Shown here piece by piece: positions 45,969-53,714 of a stretch of DNA of 64,000 nucleotides. The translations under genes and the position numbers were made by a program. The stretch's first letter is position 1. Every line of letters begins with the position of its first letter. Under the pieces are notes generated by a model, which saw only the letters and a list, made by a program, of their open reading frames with translations, did not search any database and was not told the origin of the DNA. This DNA is from Kordia aestuariivivens (GTDB taxonomy: Bacteria > Bacteroidota > Bacteroidia > Flavobacteriales > Flavobacteriaceae). Location: positions 45,055 through 109,054 of the forward strand of contig NZ_JACGWS010000018.1 of NCBI RefSeq assembly GCF_014397005.1, given 5' to 3'.

Positions 45969-46658
45969 CTAAGATATCATGTTTTGTTGTAAAATATCCT
46001 TTATGAAATACCAAATAAGTAAACCAAGAAAAAAAGTCAGATAATCATTATTGAAATGCTCCTTGTAAAATGAATCAATATTTTCTTCGGCACCGCTGAA
46101 AAAGTGCTTTGCAATTTGTTTCACATTTTTTGGAGCAATCTTATTTTGAGACTTATATTTATGGTATGACATAACTTCATTGGTCATATTAATCTCTAAT
46201 TCTTCATAATTGCCATTAGTAAAAAGCTTAGAAAGTTCATTCTTTGTAAAAGCTTTCATTCTTCCCCATTTTTCATCACCTTGCCAGTATTCTAATATTG
46301 AATAGACTTCTGGAAAAGTAAATATCTTACGTCTTATTAAACCTTTATCTTGTAGACATTTTCTAAAATATTTATTGAATGTCCCCTTGGAAAGTCCTGT
46401 AATTCCACGAATTTCAGCTTTCTTTACTATCTTTCGATTTTGTGTTAAATCAAAAATGTGGTTTAACAACGACTCTTTAGTAAAAGAGTTACTATTATTA
46501 ATTCTTAAATTTATTTTACCAACACCAAACAAAAAATAAATAGCTCTTCTCTCTGATGTTTTAAATCTTGACCAAAAAATCAAACGTAAAATAAAAGCAA
46601 GATGAACATCGTGCTTTCTATTGTAATGTGGACTAAAAATATTTGCTACTTCATTCAT
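45969..46658 (-). CDS. HTH-containing protein of unknown role
   Basis: 229 residues, not recognised as a whole. Residues about 85-130 can form a winged HTH (KKAEIRGITGLSKGTFNKYF, then LQDKGLIRRK). The C-terminus has a hydrophobic stretch (LTFFLGLLIWYFIKDIL) that may be a membrane or core helix. It ends convergent with the RuvC-like gene. A DNA-binding regulator of the recombinase 2 module is possible. Confidence 0.62.
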   Translation of the reverse strand: MNEVANIFSPHYNRKHDVHLAFILRLIFWSRFKTSERRAIYFLFGVGKINLRINNSNSFTKESLLNHIFDLTQNRKIVKKAEIRGITGLSKGTFNKYFRKCLQDKGLIRRKIFTFPEVYSILEYWQGDEKWGRMKAFTKNELSKLFTNGNYEELEINMTNEVMSYHKYKSQNKIAPKNVKQIAKHFFSGAEENIDSFYKEHFNNDYLTFFLGLLIWYFIKDILQQNMIS

Positions 46659-46673
46659 AATGGCTTTTCCTTT

Positions 46674-46820
46674 TTAAGTACTTTTAGCAGTGCGCTTCCA
46701 ATCTTTTGGCCGTTTTTTTCTTCCTCGACATTTCCAAAAAGCTTCATTATTTGGGTTTAATTGTATTGAACGGTTTCTTAATTCTTCTTCAGTATACTTC
46801 TGTTTTTCATTTAAACTCAT
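46674..46820 (-). CDS. 48-residue protein, possibly the severed tail of recombinase 2
   Basis: MSLNEKQKYTEEELRNRS, then a LNPNNEAFWKCRG block and a basic end (RKKRPKDWKRTAKST). I have seen similar short NPNNxAxW...RG-type proteins in Bacteroidota mobile elements. The frame is open upstream for 18 more codons to the word TCAGGTGTC (46882-46874), which is also found in frame within the 3' end of recombinase 2, so in a circle the recombinase could run straight into this segment. It lies 15 bp upstream of the HTH gene. Confidence 0.5.
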   Translation of the reverse strand: MSLNEKQKYTEEELRNRSIQLNPNNEAFWKCRGRKKRPKDWKRTAKST

Positions 46821-47222
46821 AACTTTAGTTTTAATGGTTAATAAATCATTTAAGACTAAATTATTAAGTATTTGACACCTGAAGAAAGAAACTTTAGTCG
46901 ATAGGAAATTTCAACTACTCCATGTTGAATAAGTAGTTATAAATGGGTATTTGTTACGAATTAATATTTTTTTATCTAGAGTTACGGAAAACCTCAATTA
47001 GAACTGATTTATATTAATTTACTTTGATTGAAAGTTAACATGACTAATATGACACCTGTCTTTGCAGTATTTAGTTTACAAAAAAAATAATTATCCCATC
47101 TTAAAGACTATATTTGGCTTAAGTAAATTTCCGTCAAATCATAAGATTTTTTGTTTTTAATTGTAATCTAAAAATTACTTATCTAAATTAGTCCTAATAT
47201 TTAAGAACAAATTTATTTGATT
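46821..47222. other. Intergenic region with two GACACCTG words
   Basis: 402 bases without a convincing gene. GACACCTGA at 46874-46882 matches a 9-bp word at the 3' end of recombinase 2, and GACACCTG recurs near 47051. The rest is AT-rich; the promoter for the gene at 47223 must lie in the right half. Confidence 0.5.
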
Positions 47223-48185
47223 ATGGAAAAAAGAAAGTTAGAAATTCACACGTTTTATTTACATGAAAATCGCAAACCTTCACAAATAATAGATTATTCA
47301 GATGTTTATGGACGAGATTTATTTGATGTTTTCAAAACTGACTTTTTGCCTTTCGTAGACGGATTAGCTCCATCACAGGTAAATGGTAAGACAACCAAAA
47401 TTGAAGTAAATAATGAAAGTAAAAAAAGTCTATTTAAGACCAAGTCTAGTCTTCGATATGTATCAGGTAAAATTAAAATAGGTGAAGACCAAAATAAAGA
47501 ACAAGACGTAGTTACAGCAGACAAAAATAAAGATCGATTGTTCACTATTGAAAAAGGGCAATCAGTTGAGAGACCATTTTTCTTCTTTATTTCTCTTCCT
47601 GAAAAGTCAAACAAGGGCTTTATTGTTTTAGAACGAGAAGGAAGACATGCGATGAAAGGAGATTTTTCTAAAATTTTTAGAAAATTTATAAATGATAAGT
47701 TTTCTGAATTAGATGTGAAAATTAATGGTTTTGTTGAAAGTGAACTAATCAAAGAATTTTTAATAAATGGTGATTATGAAAGGATTATTTTAAGTAGAAA
47801 GTATCTTCCTGCTGATAAGAGTGAACGCTACTTAGGAACCTATCATGATGGAGGAGCATATCAAATTCAATTAAACATTATTCCTCAAGCAAAAACAGTA
47901 ATTCCAATCCTTACAAAGAAAAAGATTGTAAGACATCTTGAACATTATGACGGTTTTTTTGAGGATGAAGATTTAAAAAACCTAGGTTTTGATGAGAATG
48001 CAAACATTAAAGTAGTAACAACCTATAATGGAAATAAAAGAACTATAGATCTTGAAGATACTTTAAAAACTAGACCTTACTATTTAATAGATGTAAAAAT
48101 TGACGCTAAAGGATTTTCTGACTATAAGTCAATAAATAAAGAAACCATAACCTTGCTAAAATCTTTTAATTTAGGAATTATATAA
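47223..48185 (+). CDS. Uncharacterised protein, first of a two-gene cargo unit
   Basis: About 320 residues, not recognised. No signal peptide or membrane helix. Mixed alpha/beta sequence with a FIVLEREGRHAMKGDFSKIF block near 140 and SRKYLPADKSERYLGTYHDG near 195. It precedes a membrane protein gene by 3 bp, so the two are co-translated. Paired soluble-plus-membrane genes in this position are often anti-phage units, which is inference here. I start at the ATG; a TTG two codons upstream is possible. Confidence 0.62.
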   Translation: MEKRKLEIHTFYLHENRKPSQIIDYSDVYGRDLFDVFKTDFLPFVDGLAPSQVNGKTTKIEVNNESKKSLFKTKSSLRYVSGKIKIGEDQNKEQDVVTADKNKDRLFTIEKGQSVERPFFFFISLPEKSNKGFIVLEREGRHAMKGDFSKIFRKFINDKFSELDVKINGFVESELIKEFLINGDYERIILSRKYLPADKSERYLGTYHDGGAYQIQLNIIPQAKTVIPILTKKKIVRHLEHYDGFFEDEDLKNLGFDENANIKVVTTYNGNKRTIDLEDTLKTRPYYLIDVKIDAKGFSDYKSINKETITLLKSFNLGII

Positions 48186-48188
48186 GCT

Positions 48189-48785
48189 TTGTATTCTAAA
48201 CTGGACATAAAAAACATATTCAAGCAGCACAAAAAAACATTTTTGGGTAATGATAACAAAATGCTTTTTAATGAGAAAATTGCATTTGTGTACTTACCGA
48301 TCATTTTGTCTCTTTTCATTTCATACTGCAATATTTTAAACAATAATATTCAGAATATTCTTAGTATTTGTTTATCAATATTAATAGGTCTTTTATTAAA
48401 TTTATTAATACTAATAATCTCAAATTTAGCAACAAAAGGACTTAGTTTAAGTAATCAAAAAAGAAGAGTTGAACTAATTGAAGAGACATTTTTCAATATT
48501 GCCTTTTCAATTGTTCTATGCATTTTGGGATTAATAAATTTAATTTTGATAAATATTTTTGTAATTGATAATTCCATAATTTTCAAATATCATTACTACT
48601 CCATAAATTTAGATTTAAATATAATAATTCAATTCATATTATCTTCAATACTGTACTTTTTATCTTTTCAAATCTTTTTGACTTTATTTATAATTCTTAA
48701 AAGAATTGTTAAAATATTTCAAGTTGATATAGATTTAGAATCGAAAAAAATCAAGAAAAAAGAAAAGAAAGAAATAAAATCATAA
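48189..48785 (+). CDS. Four-helix membrane protein, second of the two-gene cargo unit
   Basis: 198 residues. A TTG start keeps the 3-bp spacing to the upstream gene; an ATG at 48261 is the alternative. Four hydrophobic helices are visible (about 32-50, 55-78, 104-128, 148-172), ending in a Lys-rich cytoplasmic-type tail. No family recognised. It could be the membrane-damaging effector of a defence pair, but nothing in the sequence proves that. Confidence 0.62.
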   Translation: MYSKLDIKNIFKQHKKTFLGNDNKMLFNEKIAFVYLPIILSLFISYCNILNNNIQNILSICLSILIGLLLNLLILIISNLATKGLSLSNQKRRVELIEETFFNIAFSIVLCILGLINLILINIFVIDNSIIFKYHYYSINLDLNIIIQFILSSILYFLSFQIFLTLFIILKRIVKIFQVDIDLESKKIKKKEKKEIKS

Positions 48786-48816
48786 ATATTATTATAAAGT
48801 AATACAGAATCATTGG

Positions 48817-50334
48817 TTACGGCTTATTTTTTAATTCTGTTCTCATAGACGTTCCCAAAATTGAAAGACAGCGATTCATCATACTTGGGTTGTTTACAAT
48901 TATAATATTAAGTCGTTTTCTAGCTCTACTTAAAATTTGATACAGCATTTTTGGTGAATGATAATATGTACTTATACCTCTCGTTGTTAGAAAACCATCT
49001 GTATTATAATAAAAAGATGAATCAATAAGAGCTACTACATCATCAAACTCCTGTCCAATAATATCGTGTGTCTTATCTTCATTTGGTATTTGATTATCAT
49101 CATGATGATCGCGATTGTATAATGATGGTGTATAGTTAATAATCTTCCATCCATTTCTAGATAAGAACTCCATATAAACTTTGGAAGTATCAAGATTTTT
49201 AAAATACTTAATAATAATATTATCAGTACTTAACTTTTCAAATTTTTTATTAATATCAAATAGTACTCTTATGAATTGAGCAACCTCTTTATTAGTTCGT
49301 ATTTTTGATTTTAGTTGAAATTTGTAATGATTTACATCTGATATTCCTTCTATTTTTTGTGGAATATTTCTGTTAATCTCATCCCTATGTAGGCACTGTT
49401 CTCCATCGTGTGAAAAGATATAACTTTTATTTATTGATCGTTTTAGCTTATCTAAAATATAATCAAAGCTTGATCCTCTTATTCTTTGTACTTCATCGAC
49501 CACAACAAGATCGTATTGATTGATGTCTATGTTTGAAACAACCTTTATTGCTACAATTGACCAATTGATTGAATGGTTTAATTCAAAATGCCCTCTATTT
49601 AATTTACCACAGTGAATAATTAAGACTGTTTTTCCATTTTTCGCAAACTCTTTTGCAATATCATAAACTAATAAAGACTTACCTGTACCAGGTTTTCCAG
49701 ATATAGAAATAAGTGAGACTTCATTATTGTCAACCTTTGTAATCACTTCTCGTTTAATCTGATTTTGTCTATTTGTTAGAAAATATTCATTTGAAATAAA
49801 CTTTCCTGTAGAATTAAAAGGAGAAACTAAATAGTCTGTAGGGTTAAAAAAATCATTAATGTCATTTATATCCAATAAATCTTGCTTAATCAAAAAATTA
49901 GCAAGTTTTTTGAAATCTACTTCAATTAAGTTATCAGCTTCATCTAAACAAAATAGGCTATCTCTATCCAACACATAAGAGAAAAAGTAAGCGTCCTTAT
50001 TTATAAAACTTAAATAATATTTATTCTTTAAAAGTTGTTCATGAACTTTTTCATCAGAGCTTTCACTCTTAAGTTCAATATTAACAAGGGTATTTTGTCC
50101 AAATCTTAATAGATCGAATTCTTTGCCAATTTGTGGGATTGTATAACCTATAAAATAATTATCAAAAATATCAATATTAGCGCATTCTTGCTGAATCTTA
50201 TTTACTAAAGTTTGCAAACAAGAATATTCCAAGTTATCAAAATTTAAACCTAAAAAGGTAAAATATTGATTTCGAATATCTTCCTCAAGGTGCTGAAAAC
50301 TATCAATTAATGATAATAAATTTACTTTTTTCAT
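48817..50334 (-). CDS. Nuclease-helicase: PD-(D/E)XK-like N-terminus plus DUF2075-type superfamily 1 ATPase
   Basis: 505 residues. N-terminal domain with GKEFDLLRF and NIELKSES near 75-92, the Asp and Glu-x-Lys of a PD-(D/E)XK nuclease fold. The ATPase follows: Walker A SGKPGTGKS near 211, Walker B VVVDEVQR near 279, a late QILSRARKRLNIIIV arginine-finger block, and TTRGISTYYHS. The ATPase resembles DUF2075/Schlafen-like helicases. Such fusions are common among anti-phage nucleases. It lies between the two-gene unit and the element ssb, within the cargo zone near the right end. Function as a defence enzyme is inferred. Confidence 0.75.
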   Translation of the reverse strand: MKKVNLLSLIDSFQHLEEDIRNQYFTFLGLNFDNLEYSCLQTLVNKIQQECANIDIFDNYFIGYTIPQIGKEFDLLRFGQNTLVNIELKSESSDEKVHEQLLKNKYYLSFINKDAYFFSYVLDRDSLFCLDEADNLIEVDFKKLANFLIKQDLLDINDINDFFNPTDYLVSPFNSTGKFISNEYFLTNRQNQIKREVITKVDNNEVSLISISGKPGTGKSLLVYDIAKEFAKNGKTVLIIHCGKLNRGHFELNHSINWSIVAIKVVSNIDINQYDLVVVDEVQRIRGSSFDYILDKLKRSINKSYIFSHDGEQCLHRDEINRNIPQKIEGISDVNHYKFQLKSKIRTNKEVAQFIRVLFDINKKFEKLSTDNIIIKYFKNLDTSKVYMEFLSRNGWKIINYTPSLYNRDHHDDNQIPNEDKTHDIIGQEFDDVVALIDSSFYYNTDGFLTTRGISTYYHSPKMLYQILSRARKRLNIIIVNNPSMMNRCLSILGTSMRTELKNKP

Positions 50335-50392
50335 ACATGTAAGATCTTTAATCGAATTTACATTTAAAAAGCCATTAATTCAATTAAAAATC

Positions 50393-50416
50393 TTACAAAT
50401 AAAAGCGCATCTATAC
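50393..50416 (+). promoter_or_regulatory. Variant copy f of the shared element motif
   Basis: TTACAAA then nine bases then ATCTATA, two bases longer in the spacer than the other five copies. It faces the ssb gene end rather than a start codon, so it is weaker evidence. Confidence 0.35.
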
Positions 50417-50441
50417 AGTGACTAAACTATTTTTTCTTCCC

Positions 50442-50774
50442 TTAGTTCCTTAACATCAAAATCTCATTTACCAAAATTTCCGTTACATATTTTTTCTCGC
50501 CATTTTCAGTCTCATAAGATCGGTTTGTAAGCTTTCCTTCTATCGCAATTTCTTTTCCTTTTAGTAAATACTTCTCTACAATTTCGGCCGTTTTATTCCA
50601 GGCGATTAGGGAATGCCAGTAGGTGTTTTCAATCTTATCTCCCTGCGCATTCTTGTAAGTTTCGTTCGTTGCAATGGAGAATTTTGCGATTTTCTTTCCA
50701 TCTTCTAAGTTGATGATTTCTGGATCGTTTCCTAAATTTCCGATTAACTGTACTCTGTTTCTTAAACTGTTCAT
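50442..50774 (-). CDS. ssb: Element-borne single-stranded DNA-binding protein
   Basis: 110 residues, one OB-fold SSB domain without the long acidic C-terminal tail: MNSLRNRVQLIGNLGNDPEI, then KKIAKFSIATNETY, TYWHSLIAWNKTAEIVEKYL and GKEIAIEGKLTNRSYETENG. It covers single-stranded DNA during replication and repair. It has exactly the length of the disrupted host SSB and is about two-thirds identical by eye. At the position of the integration core it has TGGCATTC instead of TGGCACAA, so it should not serve as a target for recombinase 1. It lies 12 bp downstream of the HTH segment, so in the integrated state it can be read from the host ssb promoter. Confidence 0.93.
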   Translation of the reverse strand: MNSLRNRVQLIGNLGNDPEIINLEDGKKIAKFSIATNETYKNAQGDKIENTYWHSLIAWNKTAEIVEKYLLKGKEIAIEGKLTNRSYETENGEKKYVTEILVNEILMLRN

Positions 50775-50786
50775 AATTTCTATTTT

Positions 50787-51110
50787 TTAAATTGTTATTG
50801 TTTCTGTTCTTGGATCAAATCCAAAGAAATCTATGATTTTTTGTTTGTTTATATAATTTGGCTGTGTAAGTCCTCGCTCCCATTTATCTATCGTTGACTT
50901 ATACACTACAAGCTCCATAGCAAGTTCTACCATCGTGTAGCCGATATCCATACGTGCTTGCTTTAAATAGTCACCATAAGTCAAAGGAATCAATGGGTAG
51001 CCTTTTTTAGGCGGCGCTTTGGCTGTTAATTCGAGGGTACAAATGGTCAACGCAGTTGTGCCATTGTGCACGCTCAACTTTGTTTCCATCTTTGTCTTTG
51101 TAACTATCAT
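50787..51110 (-). CDS. Severed C-terminal HTH segment of recombinase 1
   Basis: The element part (50787-51055) encodes an XRE-like HTH: PLIPLTYGDYLKQARMDIGY, then TMVELAMELVVYKSTIDKWE and RGLTQPNYINKQKIIDFFG. The first 18 codons of the present frame (to 51110) are host ssb read in another frame, so that start is artificial. Across the core the frame joins recombinase 1 exactly (GGC ACA shared), giving 492 + 89 residues in the circle. In the integrated state it may be expressed as a small DNA-binding protein from the host promoter, or not at all. It is 12 bp ahead of the element ssb. Confidence 0.8.
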   Translation of the reverse strand: MIVTKTKMETKLSVHNGTTALTICTLELTAKAPPKKGYPLIPLTYGDYLKQARMDIGYTMVELAMELVVYKSTIDKWERGLTQPNYINKQKIIDFFGFDPRTETITI

Positions 51111-51219
51111 CGGTAGCTAAAGAGAATTTTGCCATTTTGTTACCGTCTTCAAAACTGATAATTTCTGGATCTTGTCCTAATCTTCCAATCAACTGTACTT
51201 TGTTTCTAAGTGTATTCAT
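51007..51219 (-). pseudogene. ssb: 5' part of host ssb, ending in element sequence
   Basis: Encodes MNTLRNKVQLIGRLGQDPEI and on to AQWHN (55 residues of SSB), then CVDHLYPRINSQSAA from element DNA and a stop. The matching 3' part is at 5673-5849. The truncated product lacks the second half of the OB fold and should not bind DNA. The promoter region of the original gene is intact upstream, so transcription probably continues through the HTH segment into the element ssb. Confidence 0.92.
51056..51063. other. Right attachment-site core (attR)
   Basis: 8-bp core TTGTGCCA on the + strand, a direct repeat of 5842-5849. On its left is the element arm AAATGGTCAACGCAG; on its right is ssb sequence. 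Confidence 0.88.
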
Positions 51220-51354
51220 AATTTCTATTTTTAAAAGTTTAAATTTTTTTTGATGTCAAATCGTTATTGTAATTCAACAGTGCAAATATGAAACGACTTC
51301 CAAATTTTATTCGGTTACGAAGTGCTTACTTTCGTTTACAAATATTTGTAGTCG

Positions 51355-51385
51355 TTTGTAAATGGATAATTTTTATGTATATTGG
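51355..51385 (+). promoter_or_regulatory. Bacteroidota-type promoter of the acetyltransferase gene
   Basis: TTTG at 51355-51358, 19 bp spacer, TATATTGG at 51378-51385 (one mismatch to TAnnTTTG), 17 bp before the ATG. A 14-bp palindrome TACAAATATTTGTA lies just upstream (51337-51350), between this gene and ssb. Confidence 0.55.
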
Positions 51386-51401
51386 CAGCTAGAAATCACT
51401 C

Positions 51402-51935
51402 ATGAAAATACATTTAGAAACCGACAGACTTCGCATCCGAGCTCTTTCAGAACAAGACCTAGACGGAATGTTTGCGCTTGATTCAAATCCGGAAGTACAC
51501 AAATATTTAGGCAATAAACCAATCACAAAAAAAGAAGAAGCACTAAAATATATTAAAGACATAAAAAAACAATATGAGGAACGTGGAATTGGACGCTGGG
51601 CAGTTGAAATTAAAGAAACTGGCGAGTTCATAGGTTGGTGTGGATTGCGATTGTACACAGATTACACATTCAATAATTTCACAAATTTCTATGATATTGG
51701 GTATCGATTGCGTCCTGAATTCTGGGGAAAAGGATACGCCACAGAAGCTTCCAAAGCCTGTTTGGAATACGCGTGGAAGGTATTGAAATTAGAGAAAGTA
51801 TATGGAATTACTGAAAAAGGTAATGAAGCTTCACATAACGTCTTATTGAAAATTGGACTCGACTATTTGGAAGATTTCTATTATGAACCCGAAAACATGA
51901 TGCTTCGTTGGTATAACATCGCAAAACCGAATTAA
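51402..51935 (+). CDS. GNAT-family (RimJ/RimL-type) acetyltransferase
   Basis: 177 residues. Acetyltransf_3 layout: LETDRLRIRALSEQDLDGMF at the start, then IGYRLRPEFWGKGYATEASK, the acetyl-CoA-binding motif A (GKGYATEA, Q/R-x-x-G-x-G/A type), and NEASHNVLLKIG near the end. It transfers an acetyl group to an amine; RimJ/RimL members modify protein N-termini, but the true substrate is unknown. First chromosomal gene right of the element, in a co-directional run with the next two genes. Confidence 0.88.
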   Translation: MKIHLETDRLRIRALSEQDLDGMFALDSNPEVHKYLGNKPITKKEEALKYIKDIKKQYEERGIGRWAVEIKETGEFIGWCGLRLYTDYTFNNFTNFYDIGYRLRPEFWGKGYATEASKACLEYAWKVLKLEKVYGITEKGNEASHNVLLKIGLDYLEDFYYEPENMMLRWYNIAKPN

Positions 51936-51936
51936 T

Positions 51937-52287
51937 ATGGACAAAAAATGTTTAGAATGCGGCGATACGTTCAAAGGTCGTGTCGATAAAAAGTTTTGTA
52001 GCGATTACTGTCGAAATGCACACAACAATCGACTTAATAAAGACGGAAAAAATCTAATTCGGAATATCAACAATCGCTTGCGGAAAAATTGGCGTATTCT
52101 AGAAGATTTAAACGTACATAAAAAGACAAAAACGACCAAAGGAAAACTTTTGGAAAAAGGATTTGATTTTAGTTACTTTACCTCAATCTATACCACGAAA
52201 GCCGGTGCAACGTATTATTATGTATACGATCAAGGATATTTGTTGTTAGATAATGATTATTATTTATTAGTCAAAAAAGATTCATAA
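51937..52287 (+). CDS. Small zinc-ribbon protein (DUF2116-like)
   Basis: 116 residues. The N-terminus has two Cys pairs, KKCLECGDTF and KFCSDYCRNAHNN, a treble-clef or zinc-ribbon site like DUF2116 proteins. The rest is basic and then Tyr-rich (GATYYYVYDQGYLLLDNDYY). Possibly nucleic-acid binding; no further assignment. It starts one base after the acetyltransferase stop, so the two are co-transcribed. Confidence 0.75.
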   Translation: MDKKCLECGDTFKGRVDKKFCSDYCRNAHNNRLNKDGKNLIRNINNRLRKNWRILEDLNVHKKTKTTKGKLLEKGFDFSYFTSIYTTKAGATYYYVYDQGYLLLDNDYYLLVKKDS

Positions 52288-52308
52288 ACTACAAAAGCAA
52301 TCCCCATA

Positions 52309-53010
52309 ATGGACACTAGTTTCGACATTTCAGCATATATAATTCCAGCACTTATTATCGTTGGTTTCGCTATTTTAATTTTTGTTGGCTTTTATTTTAG
52401 CGCTAAAAGTAGAATTCTCCGTGAACTGAAAAAAGTGCGTCGAAAAGCAATTCACAGTGCACGAGAAAACGAATATGTAAAGATTGTCGGCAAAGCAAAA
52501 CATGCGGGAGAACCTTTAATTGCGCCGCTTAGCAATCGGAAATGCGTGTATTATGCTGTAAAAGTAGAAGAACAAAGTGGAAAACACTGGAAAACTATAA
52601 TCGACGATGTTGTTTTTCAAGATTTCTTTATCAGCACAGGAACTGAAAGCGCTATTTTGAATTTAAAAGTACAAAAAGACAACACGAAAAGAATCTATTT
52701 AGTAACTGATCATTCTATAAATTCAGGTTTTTTCAAAAAACCTGATGCAGAAATAGAACGTTATTTACAATTAAAAGGAAATAAAAGTACAGGTTTTTTT
52801 GGGATGAATAAAACACTTCGCTACAAAGAAAGTGTTATTGAGCTCAATGAAGAAATTGCCGTAATGGGCATTGCTAAATGGCAAACAATTGATACGCCTG
52901 TAGACGGTTATTCTGATTCAAGAGTGTTGACATTAACAGGTTCAAAAGAACAAAAACTGTTAGTCACAGATGAACCGAAAGCGATGAAACGTGTTAAGAG
53001 AAAATTATAA
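52309..53010 (+). CDS. Membrane-anchored GIDE-domain protein
   Basis: 233 residues. An N-terminal membrane helix (about 10-32) is followed by a GIDE-type domain: VGKAKHAGEPLIAPLSNRKC, then VYYAVKVEE, a Trp-containing loop and FQDFFISTGTESAILNLKV. GIDE is the domain between the helices of the mitochondrial ubiquitin ligase MUL1/MULAN. Bacterial versions, including this one, lack the RING finger, so ligase activity is not expected. Function in bacteria is unknown. Confidence 0.75.
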   Translation: MDTSFDISAYIIPALIIVGFAILIFVGFYFSAKSRILRELKKVRRKAIHSARENEYVKIVGKAKHAGEPLIAPLSNRKCVYYAVKVEEQSGKHWKTIIDDVVFQDFFISTGTESAILNLKVQKDNTKRIYLVTDHSINSGFFKKPDAEIERYLQLKGNKSTGFFGMNKTLRYKESVIELNEEIAVMGIAKWQTIDTPVDGYSDSRVLTLTGSKEQKLLVTDEPKAMKRVKRKL

Positions 53011-53121
53011 AAATGAATACAAGTATAGTTAGAAAAAGGCACAAAAAAGCATAAACTCATCATGACCAATCTGGCGGAAGCCATAGATTAAGAAATGATA
53101 ACCGCTAAAAAAAGTTAAAAA

Positions 53122-53592
53122 TTACTTCCAACTCTGCCCTTTTAATTGCATCGCCGCTTTCAAAATATCTTTCTGACTAATTTGCCCAACAAGCTTTCCA
53201 TTCTCTACAATTGGAAAACGCCTTCTTTTAGATTGAATAAACTTATTGGCAGCTTCAAAAATATCCAAATTACCATCAATAGTTTCTACATTTTTTGCCA
53301 TGTGTGCTTCTATTTTATTTTGCTCAAAAGGCATGTTGTAATAACGACTGTCCGAAATTTGCTTGATGCAATCTCCTTCAGAGATAATTCCGATCAATTC
53401 GTTTTTATCGTTCACAACTGGTCCACCAGAAATTTTATGCTGAATTAGTTTTTGAATCACTTCTTCCACAGTTTGTTCAGGCTTAAACGTGATTAAATTT
53501 CGCGTCATATAATCACTAACTTTAAACGCTTCTGCTTTGGTTGCACTATTAGTCTGCGCTTTTCGTGCACCTTGAAAACTTTTTATTCCCAT
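53122..53592 (-). CDS. Two-CBS-domain protein
   Basis: 156 residues. CBS 1 at about 25-85 (VSDYMTRNLITFKPEQTVEE, GGPVVNDKNELIGIISEGD) and CBS 2 at about 95-150 (AHMAKNVETIDGNLDIFEAA, FPIVENGKLVGQISQKD). CBS pairs sense adenine nucleotides. No catalytic domain is attached, so it probably regulates a partner. Single gene on the minus strand. Confidence 0.9.
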   Translation of the reverse strand: MGIKSFQGARKAQTNSATKAEAFKVSDYMTRNLITFKPEQTVEEVIQKLIQHKISGGPVVNDKNELIGIISEGDCIKQISDSRYYNMPFEQNKIEAHMAKNVETIDGNLDIFEAANKFIQSKRRRFPIVENGKLVGQISQKDILKAAMQLKGQSWK

Positions 53593-53714
53593 AATAAATA
53601 TATTTAGTGATTCCTAAAGTTACTCATTTTTAACTGGTTAACCTAAAACCGTCATTTCATATCCTTAAACTGTATAGTTTTTACTATTTTTAAGCAACCT
53701 TACAACCAAACACT

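Larger units (their letters stand above)
5842..51055. mobile_element. 45.2-kb integrative element inserted in ssb
   Basis: Boundaries come from the split ssb gene and the 8-bp core TGGCACAA (written TTGTGCCA on the + strand) at 5842-5849 and 51056-51063. Just inside each core is an inverted arm, AAATGGTCAACG at the left and its complement at the right, the symmetric attP layout of large serine recombinases. Gene content fits: two large serine recombinases, two TraG-like ATPases, a RepO-like replication protein, RadC and Dam-like proteins, DUF2958, XRE regulators, toxin and defence cargo. I found no relaxase, no VirB4-type ATPase and no phage structural genes, so it is best called an integrative element of unknown transfer mode, perhaps mobilisable. 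Confidence 0.9.

Noticed and set aside
46883..47060. GACACCTG near 47051 as the right end of a recombinase 2 element
   Set aside because: The match is one base shorter than at 46874, and the joined frame stops after a few codons, so 46874 is preferred.
5842..51055. A prophage
   Set aside because: No terminase, portal, capsid, tail or lysis genes were found despite the serine recombinases and the RepO-like protein.
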